Assembly: GCA_013215445.1 (NCBI GenBank)
Contig: JABSRA010000016.1
Span: forward strand, 1-64,000
From: Oceanospirillaceae bacterium
GTDB lineage: Bacteria > Pseudomonadota > Gammaproteobacteria > Pseudomonadales > Balneatricaceae
Reading direction: 5' to 3'
DNA length: 64,000 nt
The position numbers and the translations under genes were made by a program. The notes below the pieces were generated by a model. That model ran no database searches. It saw nothing but the letters and a program-made list of their open reading frames with translations, and was not told the origin of the DNA. This document shows, piece after piece, positions 37,933 through 47,129 of this stretch (within the stretch, counting starts at the first letter, position 1; each line of letters opens with the position of its first letter).

Positions 37933-40900
37933 ATGTTTGAAAATTGGCAGCTCATTAGTCTTAGTCTAGGTTACATCTGCCTACTTTTTGTGATTGCCTA
38001 TTTTGGTGATAAATACCGCCATAAAATCCCCCATCGCTTGCAGCCTTATATCTACGCCCTCACCTTAGGCGTTTACTGTACTTCTTGGAGTTTTTTGGGC
38101 ACCACGGCACAAGCTGCGACGAGCATATTCTCCCATTTACCGATTTTTATTGGTCCTATATTATTATTTACTTTTGCCTGGCCCTTCATCCAGCGCATCA
38201 TTAAAACCAGTTTAGCGCTCAATGTTACCTCTCTCGCTGACTTGCTCGCAGCACGCTATGGCAAATCGCAAAAACTAGCGGTGATTGTCACTTTGGTCGC
38301 ACTGGTGGGCACCATGCCTTACATTGCGTTACAACTGAGAGCTATTGTCTATTCTTACCAACAACTTACCGCCATACAAGAACTGAATTCTTGGCAAACC
38401 GGGCTGGTTGTCTCGGTGATACTGGCAGCTTTCACGCTGTTCTTCGGCATACGTGCAGTCGATGTCACTGAACGCCACCCGGGTGTTATGTTGGCTATCG
38501 CTTTCGAGTCGCTACTCAAAGTGGTGGCTTTTTTAGTACTGGGGATTTTTGTGGTGTTTTTTATCTACGAGTCCCCCCAGTCTCTATGGAAGGCAACCCA
38601 AGCAGATAGCTTCCTCAGTCAGCAAATAAAGCTGCCTAACCTCACGACTATGCTGGGCTCACTGGTGATAGGCATGGCCGCCTTTCTGGCGCTTCCCAGA
38701 CAGTTTCAGGTGATGGTGGTTGAACTGCGCAACGCCAATGACTCACACTTAGCCCGCTATATATTCCCTCTCTATGTATCAGTGTTTGCTATCGTTGCCA
38801 TTCCATTGGGGTTGGCGGGCCACTTATTGCTTGGAGGGACCGTCGCCGCAGACGCATATGTATTATTTTTACCCGCTATTCACGGCCAACTCTGGCTGAC
38901 ACTACTGGCTTTTTTAGGCGCGGTGTCCGCCGCTAGTTCGATGGTAATTATCGCCGCTATCGCCCTGAGTACGATGCTCTCCAATGAAATATTCTTCCCT
39001 CTATTTTTCAATCATAAGCGCCGCACAGATGATGATTTCTCGCGATTTAAGTCACGGCTGTTGAATGTTCGAAAGCTATTGGCCTGCTTGGTTATTTTAC
39101 TCGGCTACGGCGTTTTTTTAGTCGCCCCGCCCGATAAACTCTCCTTTCTCGGGGAGATAGCCTTCGGCGCCGTCGCCCAATTAACCCCCGCGTTAATTGC
39201 CGCATTTTACTGGCGCTCCAGTAGTTTAACCGGGGTTATTAGCGGTATCAGTGCGGGCTTTAGTTTGTGGTTTTGTCTCAACTTACTGCCTCAATTCGGC
39301 CTCTATACACAACCGGTAAGCGATGGTTTAATCCCCACTCACATGCAAGTCTCACTATTGAGCTTGCTGGTCAACGTGGTGGTAATGTGGTGGGTTTCGC
39401 AATTTTCTAGGCGCAGTGTAAAGGAGCGGATTCAGGCGTCACACTTTCTCGAATGGCAGAGTCCGGATGGCCTTCGACCGCCCGAGAACCGTGAAATAGA
39501 TGCCAGTGAATTGCAATTGCTGGCCTCGCGTTTCATCGGCGATAAAAAGGCAAAATTGGGCTTTAATCAATTCCTCGCAACCCACGATGCCAAGTATCTG
39601 GGCCCTAGGCTATACAACCAAAAATTAATCCAACACACCGAATTTATGATGACCAGTGTGCTTGGCTCATCCTCGTCCCGATTAGTCATTTCTTCCGCCT
39701 TACAGGGCAGGGAAATAGCATTAGATCAAATCGCTCAATTAATTGAAGACGCCTCCTTCCAGGAAACAAAATTTAATCAGAGTATTCTGCAAAGCGCCAT
39801 CGAGAACAGCACTGAGGGAATCTCGATTATCGATAAAGACTTAAATTTGGTTGCCTGGAACAAACGTTATATCGATTTATTCAACTATCCTGCGGCGCTA
39901 GTGCATGTAGGCTGCCCGATCGAACGTTTAATTCGCTATAACGTCGAGCACGGCCGCTGTGGTGTGGGCGATGTAGAAGAACATATTCGTAAAAGATTAC
40001 AATACTTACAAAAGGGGAACGCACACCACTCTGAACGAACCCACAGTTCCGGGCAAACTATCCGCATTCAGGGCAACCCACTGCCCAACGGTGGCTTCGT
40101 GATGATATTTACCGATATCACCGCCTTTCGCCGTGCGGAACAAATATTACGCGAGGCCAATCAAGACTTGGAAACTCGCGTCCAAGAACGTACCAAAAGT
40201 TTAGAGAACTCCAACCAAGCACTAGAATTGGAGCGCGAAAAAGCTGTGCAGGCGCACATTCGAAAAAGTCAGTATTTAAACGCCTGCAGTCATGATTTAA
40301 TGCAGCCGCTAGAGGCCGCTAGGCTTTTTACCAGTGCCTTGTCCGCCCAGCGCGGTATTAACGAAGACCATCAGCTACACATCGCCAATATAGAAAATTC
40401 GCTGCGGGTTGCCAGCAATTTGTTAAGCGAATTAGGCGATATTGCCAAAATAGAAAGTGGCAAGATCAAAATATCTAAAAAATCATTTCCAGTTAATGAA
40501 TTACTATTAAAATTAGTCCGTGAGTTTAATGCCCACGAAGAAAAAATTGATATCCATTTTAACGTGGTGCACTGCTCTGTTTGGGTGCATTCTGATCCCA
40601 ATTTACTGCGCCGTATTCTGCAAAACTTTATCGCCAATGCCTTCCGTTATGCCAGTCCAGGTAAAGTGCTCTTAGGCTGTCGACGTATTAACAACGAAAT
40701 ATCTATCCAAGTCATCGATAACGGCCCAGGCATTGCCGCAGAAAAACAGCGTATCGTATTTGATCAATTTACCCAGCTAAAAACTAATAAAAACAAAGGA
40801 TTAGGATTAGGACTAGGTTTAAACATCGCCCAGAGTTTCGCCCAATTGCTCGGCCACCCACTGTCATTGCGCTCTATCCCCGGTCGCGGTAGCAATTTTT

Positions 40901-41400
40901 CGATTGAAGTCCCGGTGACAATCACCGGCCAGCTAGAACCCGTCAGTACTGTCAGTAAAGTAATCAGTTTACAGGGCATTACCGTACTCTGTATAGAAAA
41001 CGACCCACAGCTACTAAAAGCCATGGTCGCTTTACTAACCTCTTGGCAATGTAGAGTATTAGCCTGCGATAATAGTCAAAAAGCACAACACTACTACGCA
41101 GAATACAATGATGAAATCGACATTATGCTGGTCGATTATCAACTCTCTGAAGAAAAATCCGGCCTGGATTTCATGATTGAGATAAGTCAGATATCGAGTT
41201 ACGGTATACCTGGAATATTGATCACTGCCACCACCGATAAGGACGTGAAAGAGCAAACCCAAGCAGCTGGCTTTAGTTTTTTGAGAAAACCGATGAAACC
41301 TGCGGTACTAAGAGCGTTAATAAGCTCATTGCTCACCCAAAAAATGCAGCGCGATTACTCGTTACTGGTTGAAAATGAAGCTGAGCCAACCTCGAGTTGA
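37933..41400 (+). CDS. CrbS/MxtR-like transporter-hybrid histidine kinase
   Basis: A 1155-residue sensor. Residues 1-490 form a sodium:solute-symporter (SLC5) domain of about 13 helices. A PAS domain with IENSTEGISIIDKDL lies near 614-730. A coiled segment leads to the HisKA domain with H787 in CSHDLMQPLEAARLF. The ATPase boxes are FIANAFRYA near 898, DNGPGIAA and GLGLGLNIA. The receiver has D1068 (LVDYQL) and K1119. In Vibrio (CrbS) and Pseudomonas (MxtR) such kinases work with a LuxR-type regulator to turn on acetyl-CoA synthetase and acetate use. That regulator, CrbR-like, lies directly downstream and converges, with 46 bp of coding overlap. Confidence 0.85.
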   Translation: MFENWQLISLSLGYICLLFVIAYFGDKYRHKIPHRLQPYIYALTLGVYCTSWSFLGTTAQAATSIFSHLPIFIGPILLFTFAWPFIQRIIKTSLALNVTSLADLLAARYGKSQKLAVIVTLVALVGTMPYIALQLRAIVYSYQQLTAIQELNSWQTGLVVSVILAAFTLFFGIRAVDVTERHPGVMLAIAFESLLKVVAFLVLGIFVVFFIYESPQSLWKATQADSFLSQQIKLPNLTTMLGSLVIGMAAFLALPRQFQVMVVELRNANDSHLARYIFPLYVSVFAIVAIPLGLAGHLLLGGTVAADAYVLFLPAIHGQLWLTLLAFLGAVSAASSMVIIAAIALSTMLSNEIFFPLFFNHKRRTDDDFSRFKSRLLNVRKLLACLVILLGYGVFLVAPPDKLSFLGEIAFGAVAQLTPALIAAFYWRSSSLTGVISGISAGFSLWFCLNLLPQFGLYTQPVSDGLIPTHMQVSLLSLLVNVVVMWWVSQFSRRSVKERIQASHFLEWQSPDGLRPPENREIDASELQLLASRFIGDKKAKLGFNQFLATHDAKYLGPRLYNQKLIQHTEFMMTSVLGSSSSRLVISSALQGREIALDQIAQLIEDASFQETKFNQSILQSAIENSTEGISIIDKDLNLVAWNKRYIDLFNYPAALVHVGCPIERLIRYNVEHGRCGVGDVEEHIRKRLQYLQKGNAHHSERTHSSGQTIRIQGNPLPNGGFVMIFTDITAFRRAEQILREANQDLETRVQERTKSLENSNQALELEREKAVQAHIRKSQYLNACSHDLMQPLEAARLFTSALSAQRGINEDHQLHIANIENSLRVASNLLSELGDIAKIESGKIKISKKSFPVNELLLKLVREFNAHEEKIDIHFNVVHCSVWVHSDPNLLRRILQNFIANAFRYASPGKVLLGCRRINNEISIQVIDNGPGIAAEKQRIVFDQFTQLKTNKNKGLGLGLGLNIAQSFAQLLGHPLSLRSIPGRGSNFSIEVPVTITGQLEPVSTVSKVISLQGITVLCIENDPQLLKAMVALLTSWQCRVLACDNSQKAQHYYAEYNDEIDIMLVDYQLSEEKSGLDFMIEISQISSYGIPGILITATTDKDVKEQTQAAGFSFLRKPMKPAVLRALISSLLTQKMQRDYSLLVENEAEPTSS

Positions 41401-42017
41401 GCAATCGCAATCACCGCTTGAGTTCTATTCAATACATTTAGTTTTCTAAATATTGCGGTAGCATGTGCCTTAACTGTAGCCTCTGACAAGCTCAACTGAT
41501 GGGCAATTTGCTTATTTAATAATCCATCGGCAAACATTAACAGTATTTTGTGTTGTTGGGGAGTGAGAGATCGAACTCGCTCACCAATATCAGAGCGGTC
41601 GGAAATACGATTTAGATTGATATGCTCTGGAAGCCAAGTATCACCTTTGAGTATTTGTGTTATCGCGGTAAAAATAAGCTCAACGGGCGTCGATTTTGGA
41701 ATGAATCCCGCCGCGCCAAATTCCATCGATTTTATAACGGTATCATCATCCTCATAAGCTGAGACGATCACCACGGGCAGTTGCTGGTACTGACTTCTAA
41801 TTTTTATTAACGTATTAAAGCCATGCGCCCCGGGGATGTTTAAATCCAATAACAGTAACTCGGCATCAGGGTTTTGAAGCAACACTTCCGATAACTGTTC
41901 TACCGTTTGCGCCTCTACCCAATCAACACTGGTCAACTTTGACTTTAATGTCTGCAATAGCGCCTGACGAAACAGTGGATGATCATCTGCAATTATTATT
42001 TTACGTACAGTGTTCAT
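41355..42017 (-). CDS. CrbR/ErdR-like LuxR-family response regulator
   Basis: A 220-residue NarL/FixJ-type regulator. The receiver starts KIIIADDHPLFRQALLQ, with phospho-site D58 (LLLLDLNIPG); the LuxR helix-turn-helix is at about 148-210 (SLTPQQHKILLMFADGLLNKQIAHQL in part, then SEATVKAH). It resembles ErdR and CrbR, the partners of MxtR/CrbS, which drive acs expression. Its 3' end overlaps the kinase gene by 46 bp on the opposite strand. The acs gene itself is not in this window. Confidence 0.85.
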   Translation of the reverse strand: MNTVRKIIIADDHPLFRQALLQTLKSKLTSVDWVEAQTVEQLSEVLLQNPDAELLLLDLNIPGAHGFNTLIKIRSQYQQLPVVIVSAYEDDDTVIKSMEFGAAGFIPKSTPVELIFTAITQILKGDTWLPEHINLNRISDRSDIGERVRSLTPQQHKILLMFADGLLNKQIAHQLSLSEATVKAHATAIFRKLNVLNRTQAVIAIAQLEVGSASFSTSNE

Positions 42018-42204
42018 GATACTAGTGACCTCTTAGATCAATAATCGCTGCAACTTGCCACAGGCCTGCCTAGGCATCCTATCGGTGGCAAATTACAGTT
42101 ATATCAAGCTGACTTTATTATATTTATAATTTTTTCATTCTAACCTAAACAGCGGTTTTACAACAGTTATACTCTGGATAGACGAAGTAATGCTATGCTT
42201 TCCA

Positions 42205-42747
42205 TCAGGTTGCCCAGTCCTCTTGGCGATGTTCATCCTTCCATTTCACATAATTTTTAGCGGTATAACTAAAGAATTCTAACTCGGTAGTGGTCAGCTT
42301 TCGCACTTGTTTGGCAGGACGACCCACGTACAGATAACCACTGGCTAATACTTTCCCCGGTGGCACTAAACTCCCTGCCCCCAGTACCACTTGCGACTCA
42401 ACTCGGGCGCCATCCATCACCACAGCCCCCATGCCAATTAAAACTTTGTCGCCAATAGTACAGCCATGCAACATCGCTAAATGGCCTATCGTGACTTCTG
42501 AGCCAATAATCAACGGCAACCCCTGAGGATTACCGGCACCCGCATGGGTCACATGTAAAATGGATCCATCTTGGACACTGGTACGAGCACCGATGCTAAT
42601 ATGCTGTACATCTCCGCGAATAACCGCCGTAGGCCACACCGACACATCGTCAGCTAATACCACTTTGCCCAGCACCACCGCAGAAGGATCGACAAACACC
42701 CTTTCACCAAGCTCTGGTGTCACCCCTTGATACTTTCTTATATTCAT
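42205..42747 (-). CDS. Gamma carbonic anhydrase family protein
   Basis: Left-handed beta-helix protein of 180 residues made of hexapeptide repeats (VVLADDVSVWPTAVIRGD, VQHISIGARTSVQDGS). Metal-binding histidines are visible in LHVTHAG, LAMLHGCTIG and the intervening IGHLAM. Relatives are called YrdA or PaaY-like; activity as a carbonic anhydrase is not certain. The frame reaches 42780, but MNIRKYQGVTPELGERVF at 42747 is the usual family start; neither candidate has a strong ribosome site. Confidence 0.85.
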   Translation of the reverse strand: MNIRKYQGVTPELGERVFVDPSAVVLGKVVLADDVSVWPTAVIRGDVQHISIGARTSVQDGSILHVTHAGAGNPQGLPLIIGSEVTIGHLAMLHGCTIGDKVLIGMGAVVMDGARVESQVVLGAGSLVPPGKVLASGYLYVGRPAKQVRKLTTTELEFFSYTAKNYVKWKDEHRQEDWAT

Positions 42748-42820
42748 AGCAGTTTTCTCACTCATCCAACTTTGATTCATCTAGACACAACCCCGAGTAG
42801 GGTTTGTCGCCTGAACATTA

Positions 42821-43080
42821 TTACTTTCCAGGCACTAATTTAACATTCAACCCAGTTAAAAACAGTATAAATTGTTCCGGGGCAGCTAACCCAGTGGCAT
42901 AGTCAACCCACTCCCCGCTGGCGCGCTCTAGATCGGCACTATCAACTATAAAACAGTCCTGCGTCGCTTTTTTTTACCGACAACCCTGCTTGCAAACACA
43001 CCTTTGCCAACTTGGTCTTTAATGCAACCCTTTCTCCACTAGGGCTTAGTACTACTTGCCGCAAAGACTACTATCTTCAC
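42821..43080 (-). pseudogene. Small decayed gene, two +1 frameshifts
   Basis: The minus strand from GTG at 43080 reads MKIVVFAASSTKP, then a stop. Removing one C from CCC near 43043 gives SGERVALKTKLAKVCLQAGL and then SVKK. Removing one A from the A8 run (42968-42975) gives ATQDCFIVDSADLERASGEW and a long open tail ending in FLTGLNVKLVPGK and a stop at 42821. Rejoined, it is about 85 residues. All three pieces look coding, and AAGG precedes the GTG. I do not recognise the family. Either it is a recent pseudogene or two sequencing errors hit homopolymers. Confidence 0.6.
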
Positions 43081-43228
43081 CTTGGTCGGTTAATTTTACT
43101 CATCTAGAGTTGAATTTAGTCTATAAAGCCCTATTATAAATACCCATAATCTATCCTGTTAAACCACAGTATTGTTTCATTACCATCATGGTTTAACCTG
43201 CTTTCAATGTTTTAATACGGAGCGATCC
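43081..43228. other. Short non-coding gap before prlC
   Basis: This divergent gap separates the decayed small gene from prlC and should hold the prlC promoter. Nothing distinctive was seen. Confidence 0.4.
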
Positions 43229-45241
43229 ATGCCCAACAGTACTGCGGACCTACCAGAGTTTAGTAAACTAGACCCAGGCCAAATAAACGCGCAATTAGAG
43301 TCGATTCTCAGCGAAAACTTACAGCGCATAGACACTATATTGCTCGAAAACAGTCAGTATAGTTGGGACAATCTGATTGCTCCCATGGACACACTAAACG
43401 ATAGGCTGGCGAAGTTTTGGTCTCCTGTCTCCCATTTAAATGCGGTTTGTAATACCGACAAATTGCGCGAGGCCTATAATCAAGCCCAGCCTAAACTCTC
43501 AGCCTATCACTCTAAATTGGGCCAAAACCACCAGCTTTACCTAGCCTACAAACAACTAGCTAACACCGAGCTTAACAGTGATCAGCAAAAAGTTATCGCC
43601 AATGCACTGCGTGATTTTGAACTCTCTGGTGTGGCACTGCCAACCGATAAACAACAGCGCTTCGCGGCAATAAAGTTACGTACTAATAATTTGAGCACCA
43701 AATTTTCTGAAAACGTGTTAGATTCAACCCAGGCTTGGCACAAACACATTACCGATCAAAAAGAACTCGCCGGGCTACCTAAACTGGCCCTTGCAGCGGC
43801 AAAACAAGCCGCACAGGCCAAAGATCTAGACGGTTATTTATTAACCTTAGAGTTCCCCTCCTACTTACCGATCATGAGTTACTGTGATAACCGTGAATTG
43901 CGCAGCGAAGTCTATCGCGCTTTTGCCACTCGAGCATCAGCTACCCCCGCTAACCAACAGTGGGATAATAGCCCGATTATTGAAGAGTTATTAGCGCTGC
44001 GGTTAGAGATGGCAAATATGTTAGATTTTGACAGCTACGCACACTTCTCCCTCGCCACTAAGATGGCCAATACCCCGCAAGAAGTGCTGGGATTCCTCAA
44101 TGAACTGGCCGATCAAAGCGTTAATACTGCTCGTTTTGAATTTAATACCCTCAGTCAATTTGCCTTAGGATTAGATGAACTGGATAAATTAGAAGCTTGG
44201 GACGTTGGTTATTACGCCGAAAAACTTAAAAAGCAGCAATACGCTATCTCTCAAGAGCAACTGCGACCCTATTTCCCAATCGACAAGGTGCTACAGGGGC
44301 TCTTTAGCATTACCTCGCGCCTGTTTAACTTCGAAATTAGCCAAATTAAACAATTTGATAGTTGGCACCAAGATGTCACCCTCTATCAAATTAGCCGTGA
44401 TGACCAAGTGATTGCCCGCTTTTATCTAGACCCTTTTGCCCGCGCCAATAAAAGAGGCGGCGCTTGGATGGATGTCTGTCGTACCCGCAGGCTTACCGAG
44501 GAGGGGGAAATCCAGTTGCCCACCGCCTACCTAGTCTGCAATTTTAATCCTCCGGTTGGCAGTGATCCCGCGTTACTCACCCACGATGAACTCACCACTT
44601 TGTTTCATGAATTTGGCCATGGTTTACACCACATGATGACCAAGATGGAATATGCAGACATCAGCGGCATAAACGGTGTGCCATGGGATGCAGTCGAACT
44701 ACCCAGTCAGTTTTTAGAAAACTGGTGTTGGCAGCCGCAGGCCTTAACGCTCATTTCTGGCCACTACCTAAATGGTGAAACGTTACCAGCTGACATGCTG
44801 GAGAAACTACTGGCCGCGCGCAACTTTCAATCGGCCATGGCGCTGGTGAGACAATTAGAGTTTTCACTGTTCGATTATCGACTTCATTTAGAATTCCAGC
44901 CAGGCGACAGCGTAGTACAGCCGTTACTCGATGAAATTCGCCTGCAAGTTGCTGCGGTCACCCCCCCCGCTTTTAATTGTTTTCAAAACGGCTTCAGCCA
45001 TATTTTTGCCGGAGGCTATGCCGCGGGTTACTACAGTTACAAATGGGCAGAAGTGCTCTCTAGTGATGCTTTCTCACTCTTTGAAGAAAAAGGCATCTTT
45101 CACTGCGAGACAGGCCTGCTGTTTCTCCAACACATTTTGGAAAAAGGCGGCAGCGAAGAGCCCGCTAAACTGTTTAAAGATTTTCGAGGCCGCGACCCCG
45201 ACAGCCAAGCACTGCTACGTCACTGTGGTATAGGTCAGTGA
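43229..45241 (+). CDS. prlC: Oligopeptidase A
   Basis: Cytoplasmic M3 zinc metallopeptidase that trims signal peptides and other oligopeptides. With the start at 43229 (MPNSTADLPEFSKLDPGQI), preceded by GGAG, it has 670 residues, close to E. coli PrlC. The zinc site HEFGH is at H460-H464 (TLFHEFGHGLHHMM). An in-frame ATG at 43172 lies without a ribosome site. yheV starts inside the stop codon by 4 bp, so prlC-yheV-tag form an operon. Confidence 0.96.
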   Translation: MPNSTADLPEFSKLDPGQINAQLESILSENLQRIDTILLENSQYSWDNLIAPMDTLNDRLAKFWSPVSHLNAVCNTDKLREAYNQAQPKLSAYHSKLGQNHQLYLAYKQLANTELNSDQQKVIANALRDFELSGVALPTDKQQRFAAIKLRTNNLSTKFSENVLDSTQAWHKHITDQKELAGLPKLALAAAKQAAQAKDLDGYLLTLEFPSYLPIMSYCDNRELRSEVYRAFATRASATPANQQWDNSPIIEELLALRLEMANMLDFDSYAHFSLATKMANTPQEVLGFLNELADQSVNTARFEFNTLSQFALGLDELDKLEAWDVGYYAEKLKKQQYAISQEQLRPYFPIDKVLQGLFSITSRLFNFEISQIKQFDSWHQDVTLYQISRDDQVIARFYLDPFARANKRGGAWMDVCRTRRLTEEGEIQLPTAYLVCNFNPPVGSDPALLTHDELTTLFHEFGHGLHHMMTKMEYADISGINGVPWDAVELPSQFLENWCWQPQALTLISGHYLNGETLPADMLEKLLAARNFQSAMALVRQLEFSLFDYRLHLEFQPGDSVVQPLLDEIRLQVAAVTPPAFNCFQNGFSHIFAGGYAAGYYSYKWAEVLSSDAFSLFEEKGIFHCETGLLFLQHILEKGGSEEPAKLFKDFRGRDPDSQALLRHCGIGQ

Positions 45242-45513
45242 GTGTCGTGAAGCGCTTTGTCGCCGGTGCCATTTGCCCGCGCTGTGCCCAGATGGATACC
45301 ATACGCGTGTATCGCAATGAGATTCGCGAGTACCGGGAGTGTGTTAAATGCGATTACAAAGATGGACAAAATATCGATGGTAGTCCAGAGGCCGTCTCCG
45401 AGCTAACCACCAGAGTCAATCAAGATAAACCGGTAAACAGCAGCGGTGCAAAAATCGACCAAGTGATCGCTCAGCCGATCAACTTTGATCCAAAATCCAA
45501 CGGAAATGGTTGA
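45238..45513 (+). CDS. yheV: YheV-like zinc-ribbon protein
   Basis: A 91-residue protein with two cysteine pairs of a zinc ribbon (CPRCAQMDT and CVKCDYKDG), in the position next to prlC held by YheV. Function unknown. It starts with GTG at 45238, overlapping the prlC stop by four bases, and tag starts one base after its stop. Confidence 0.88.
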   Translation: MSVVKRFVAGAICPRCAQMDTIRVYRNEIREYRECVKCDYKDGQNIDGSPEAVSELTTRVNQDKPVNSSGAKIDQVIAQPINFDPKSNGNG

Positions 45514-45514
45514 T

Positions 45515-46111
45515 ATGCCAACTCCCCAGCGCTGTACTTGGGCACAAAATAGCGAACTCGAGGCTAGCTACCACGATGTGCAGTGGGGAGTGCCCACCGC
45601 AGATGACAAAATACTCTTTGAATTTATCATCTTAGAGGCTGCTCAAGCTGGCCTTAGTTGGCGCACAGTGCTGGAGAAACGCTCGGCTTATCAGCACTAC
45701 TATAACGATTTTGACGTACAGGCGGTCGCCAAATTCGATCAAGCTTATTTGGATAAAATGCTGCAAGATCCCGCCATCATTCGCAATAAACTGAAAGTGC
45801 GATCCTCGGTAAAAAACGCCCAAGTATTTATCTTAATCCAGCAGGAGTTCGGCTCTTTCGCCAACTACCTATGGGCGTTTGTCGACAACCAACCACTGCA
45901 AAATAAAATTTCCGACTATCGAGATGCCCCTGTTGAGAGCACTATTTCTAGAGCACTCTCCAAAGATTTAAAAAAGCGCGGCATGAATTTTGTCGGCCCC
46001 ACTATCATGTACGCTTACATGCAAGCGGTGGGTATGGTCAATGACCACGAGACTAGTTGCCACTGCTATGAGAGCTGTCGGATCGCAGGCTTAGCCTTTA
46101 AACTGCCCTGA
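45515..46111 (+). CDS. tag: DNA-3-methyladenine glycosylase I
   Basis: Excises 3-methyladenine from DNA for base-excision repair. The N-terminal CTWAQNSELEASYHDVQWG, the helix EAAQAGLSWRTVLEKR and the C-terminal NDHETSCHCYESC carry the Tag signature and the zinc ligands (C4-type site with His). The start at 45515 (MPTPQRCTW) gives 198 residues; the frame extends into yheV from a TTG. It is the last gene of the prlC operon. Confidence 0.93.
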   Translation: MPTPQRCTWAQNSELEASYHDVQWGVPTADDKILFEFIILEAAQAGLSWRTVLEKRSAYQHYYNDFDVQAVAKFDQAYLDKMLQDPAIIRNKLKVRSSVKNAQVFILIQQEFGSFANYLWAFVDNQPLQNKISDYRDAPVESTISRALSKDLKKRGMNFVGPTIMYAYMQAVGMVNDHETSCHCYESCRIAGLAFKLP

Positions 46112-46463
46112 TGGGGGATACTATGTGTGCCCGTTTGATCATTCAAAATAACCACTTCTAGTCATGTTTAGATCGAGTCTGTAGAACAACTCCGGTAGGT
46201 TGCTGCTTCTGGATGGGCACAACCTACTTGTTACCCCAACGAGACTAGAGGTAGCAGCACTCCACTGCAATTTTGACTAAACCCCTACAAAGTGTCTGGC
46301 TGTCATTGATTCTATCTATAATTTACTAATGTATCTGCAGACAGTTCCAGCATAGTTTATGGGGTATTCCATCATTAGCGATTGAGAAAACTATTAAATT
46401 TATCCTCGATGATTTACACTTTTCTGCGTGCATTCATCGAACATAACTTATCAGGAAGCTTCT
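46112..46463. other. Intergenic region with a nested inverted repeat
   Basis: Between tag and the cupredoxin operon. An outer pair CTTCTAGTC / GACTAGAGG (46155-46163 and 46243-46251) encloses an inner pair GTAGGTTG / CAACCTAC (46195-46202 and 46220-46227). There is no T run, so it is not an ordinary terminator. It could be a structured RNA or an intergenic repeat. Confidence 0.45.
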
Positions 46464-47120
46464 GTGACCATTAAAAGATGCATTATGCATTTAATTGGCT
46501 TTTCATTTTTAAGCGCTAACTGTTATGGTTTTGACCTTCAAGTTAAGGTCTACGATATTCAGGGAAATCCCCTCCCAGAAGTAGTGGTATATCTAGAGCC
46601 CTTAGCGGGACAGCTATCAAGTGATACTAAACCTGCAACTATTATCAGTCAGACTGAAAAGTCGTTTTCTCCCTACATTGGGGTTACCCAGGTAAGTACT
46701 CCAGTAGTCTTTAACAACCGGGACGATATCACTCACCACATTTATTCCGTCAACCAGAAAATGCCCTTCGCCTTTATCATTCAGCCCAACCAACAGGTCG
46801 TCCAAACAGCCTCGGCACAAACCATAGAAATAGCCATGGGCTGTAATGTGCACGATTGGATGAGCGGTCACTTATTGGTAGTGGATACGCCCTATTTCGC
46901 CAAGACCACCGCGCAGGGACAAGCTGAGCTGAGTGTTGAGCAAAGCGGAGATTTCCGGCTGGTAATCTGGCATCCACAGCTGCTCAATGTCGATCATCGT
47001 CAAAGTAGCAAAATAACCCTCGATACTGATCAAAACATTGAGGTACATTTAACCACCAAGCTCGCCAGCATTGCACCACAACAAAGTGATGATGATTTTG
47101 ACTTCCTCTCTGAATATTAA
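46464..47120 (+). CDS. Exported cupredoxin-like protein
   Basis: A 218-residue protein with a signal peptide (CIMHLIGFSFLSANCYGF). The C-terminal half has a copper-binding pattern: a histidine in DITHHIY, then GCNVHDWMSGH, with Cys, His and Met as in type-1 copper sites. Annotations call this family methylamine utilization protein, but no such pathway is here. The start is GTG at 46464 with AGGAAG in front, better than the GTG at 46428. It is first in an operon with a GGDEF-EAL protein (10-bp gap) and a barrel protein. Confidence 0.75.
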   Translation: MTIKRCIMHLIGFSFLSANCYGFDLQVKVYDIQGNPLPEVVVYLEPLAGQLSSDTKPATIISQTEKSFSPYIGVTQVSTPVVFNNRDDITHHIYSVNQKMPFAFIIQPNQQVVQTASAQTIEIAMGCNVHDWMSGHLLVVDTPYFAKTTAQGQAELSVEQSGDFRLVIWHPQLLNVDHRQSSKITLDTDQNIEVHLTTKLASIAPQQSDDDFDFLSEY

Positions 47121-47129
47121 GGCCAGCAG

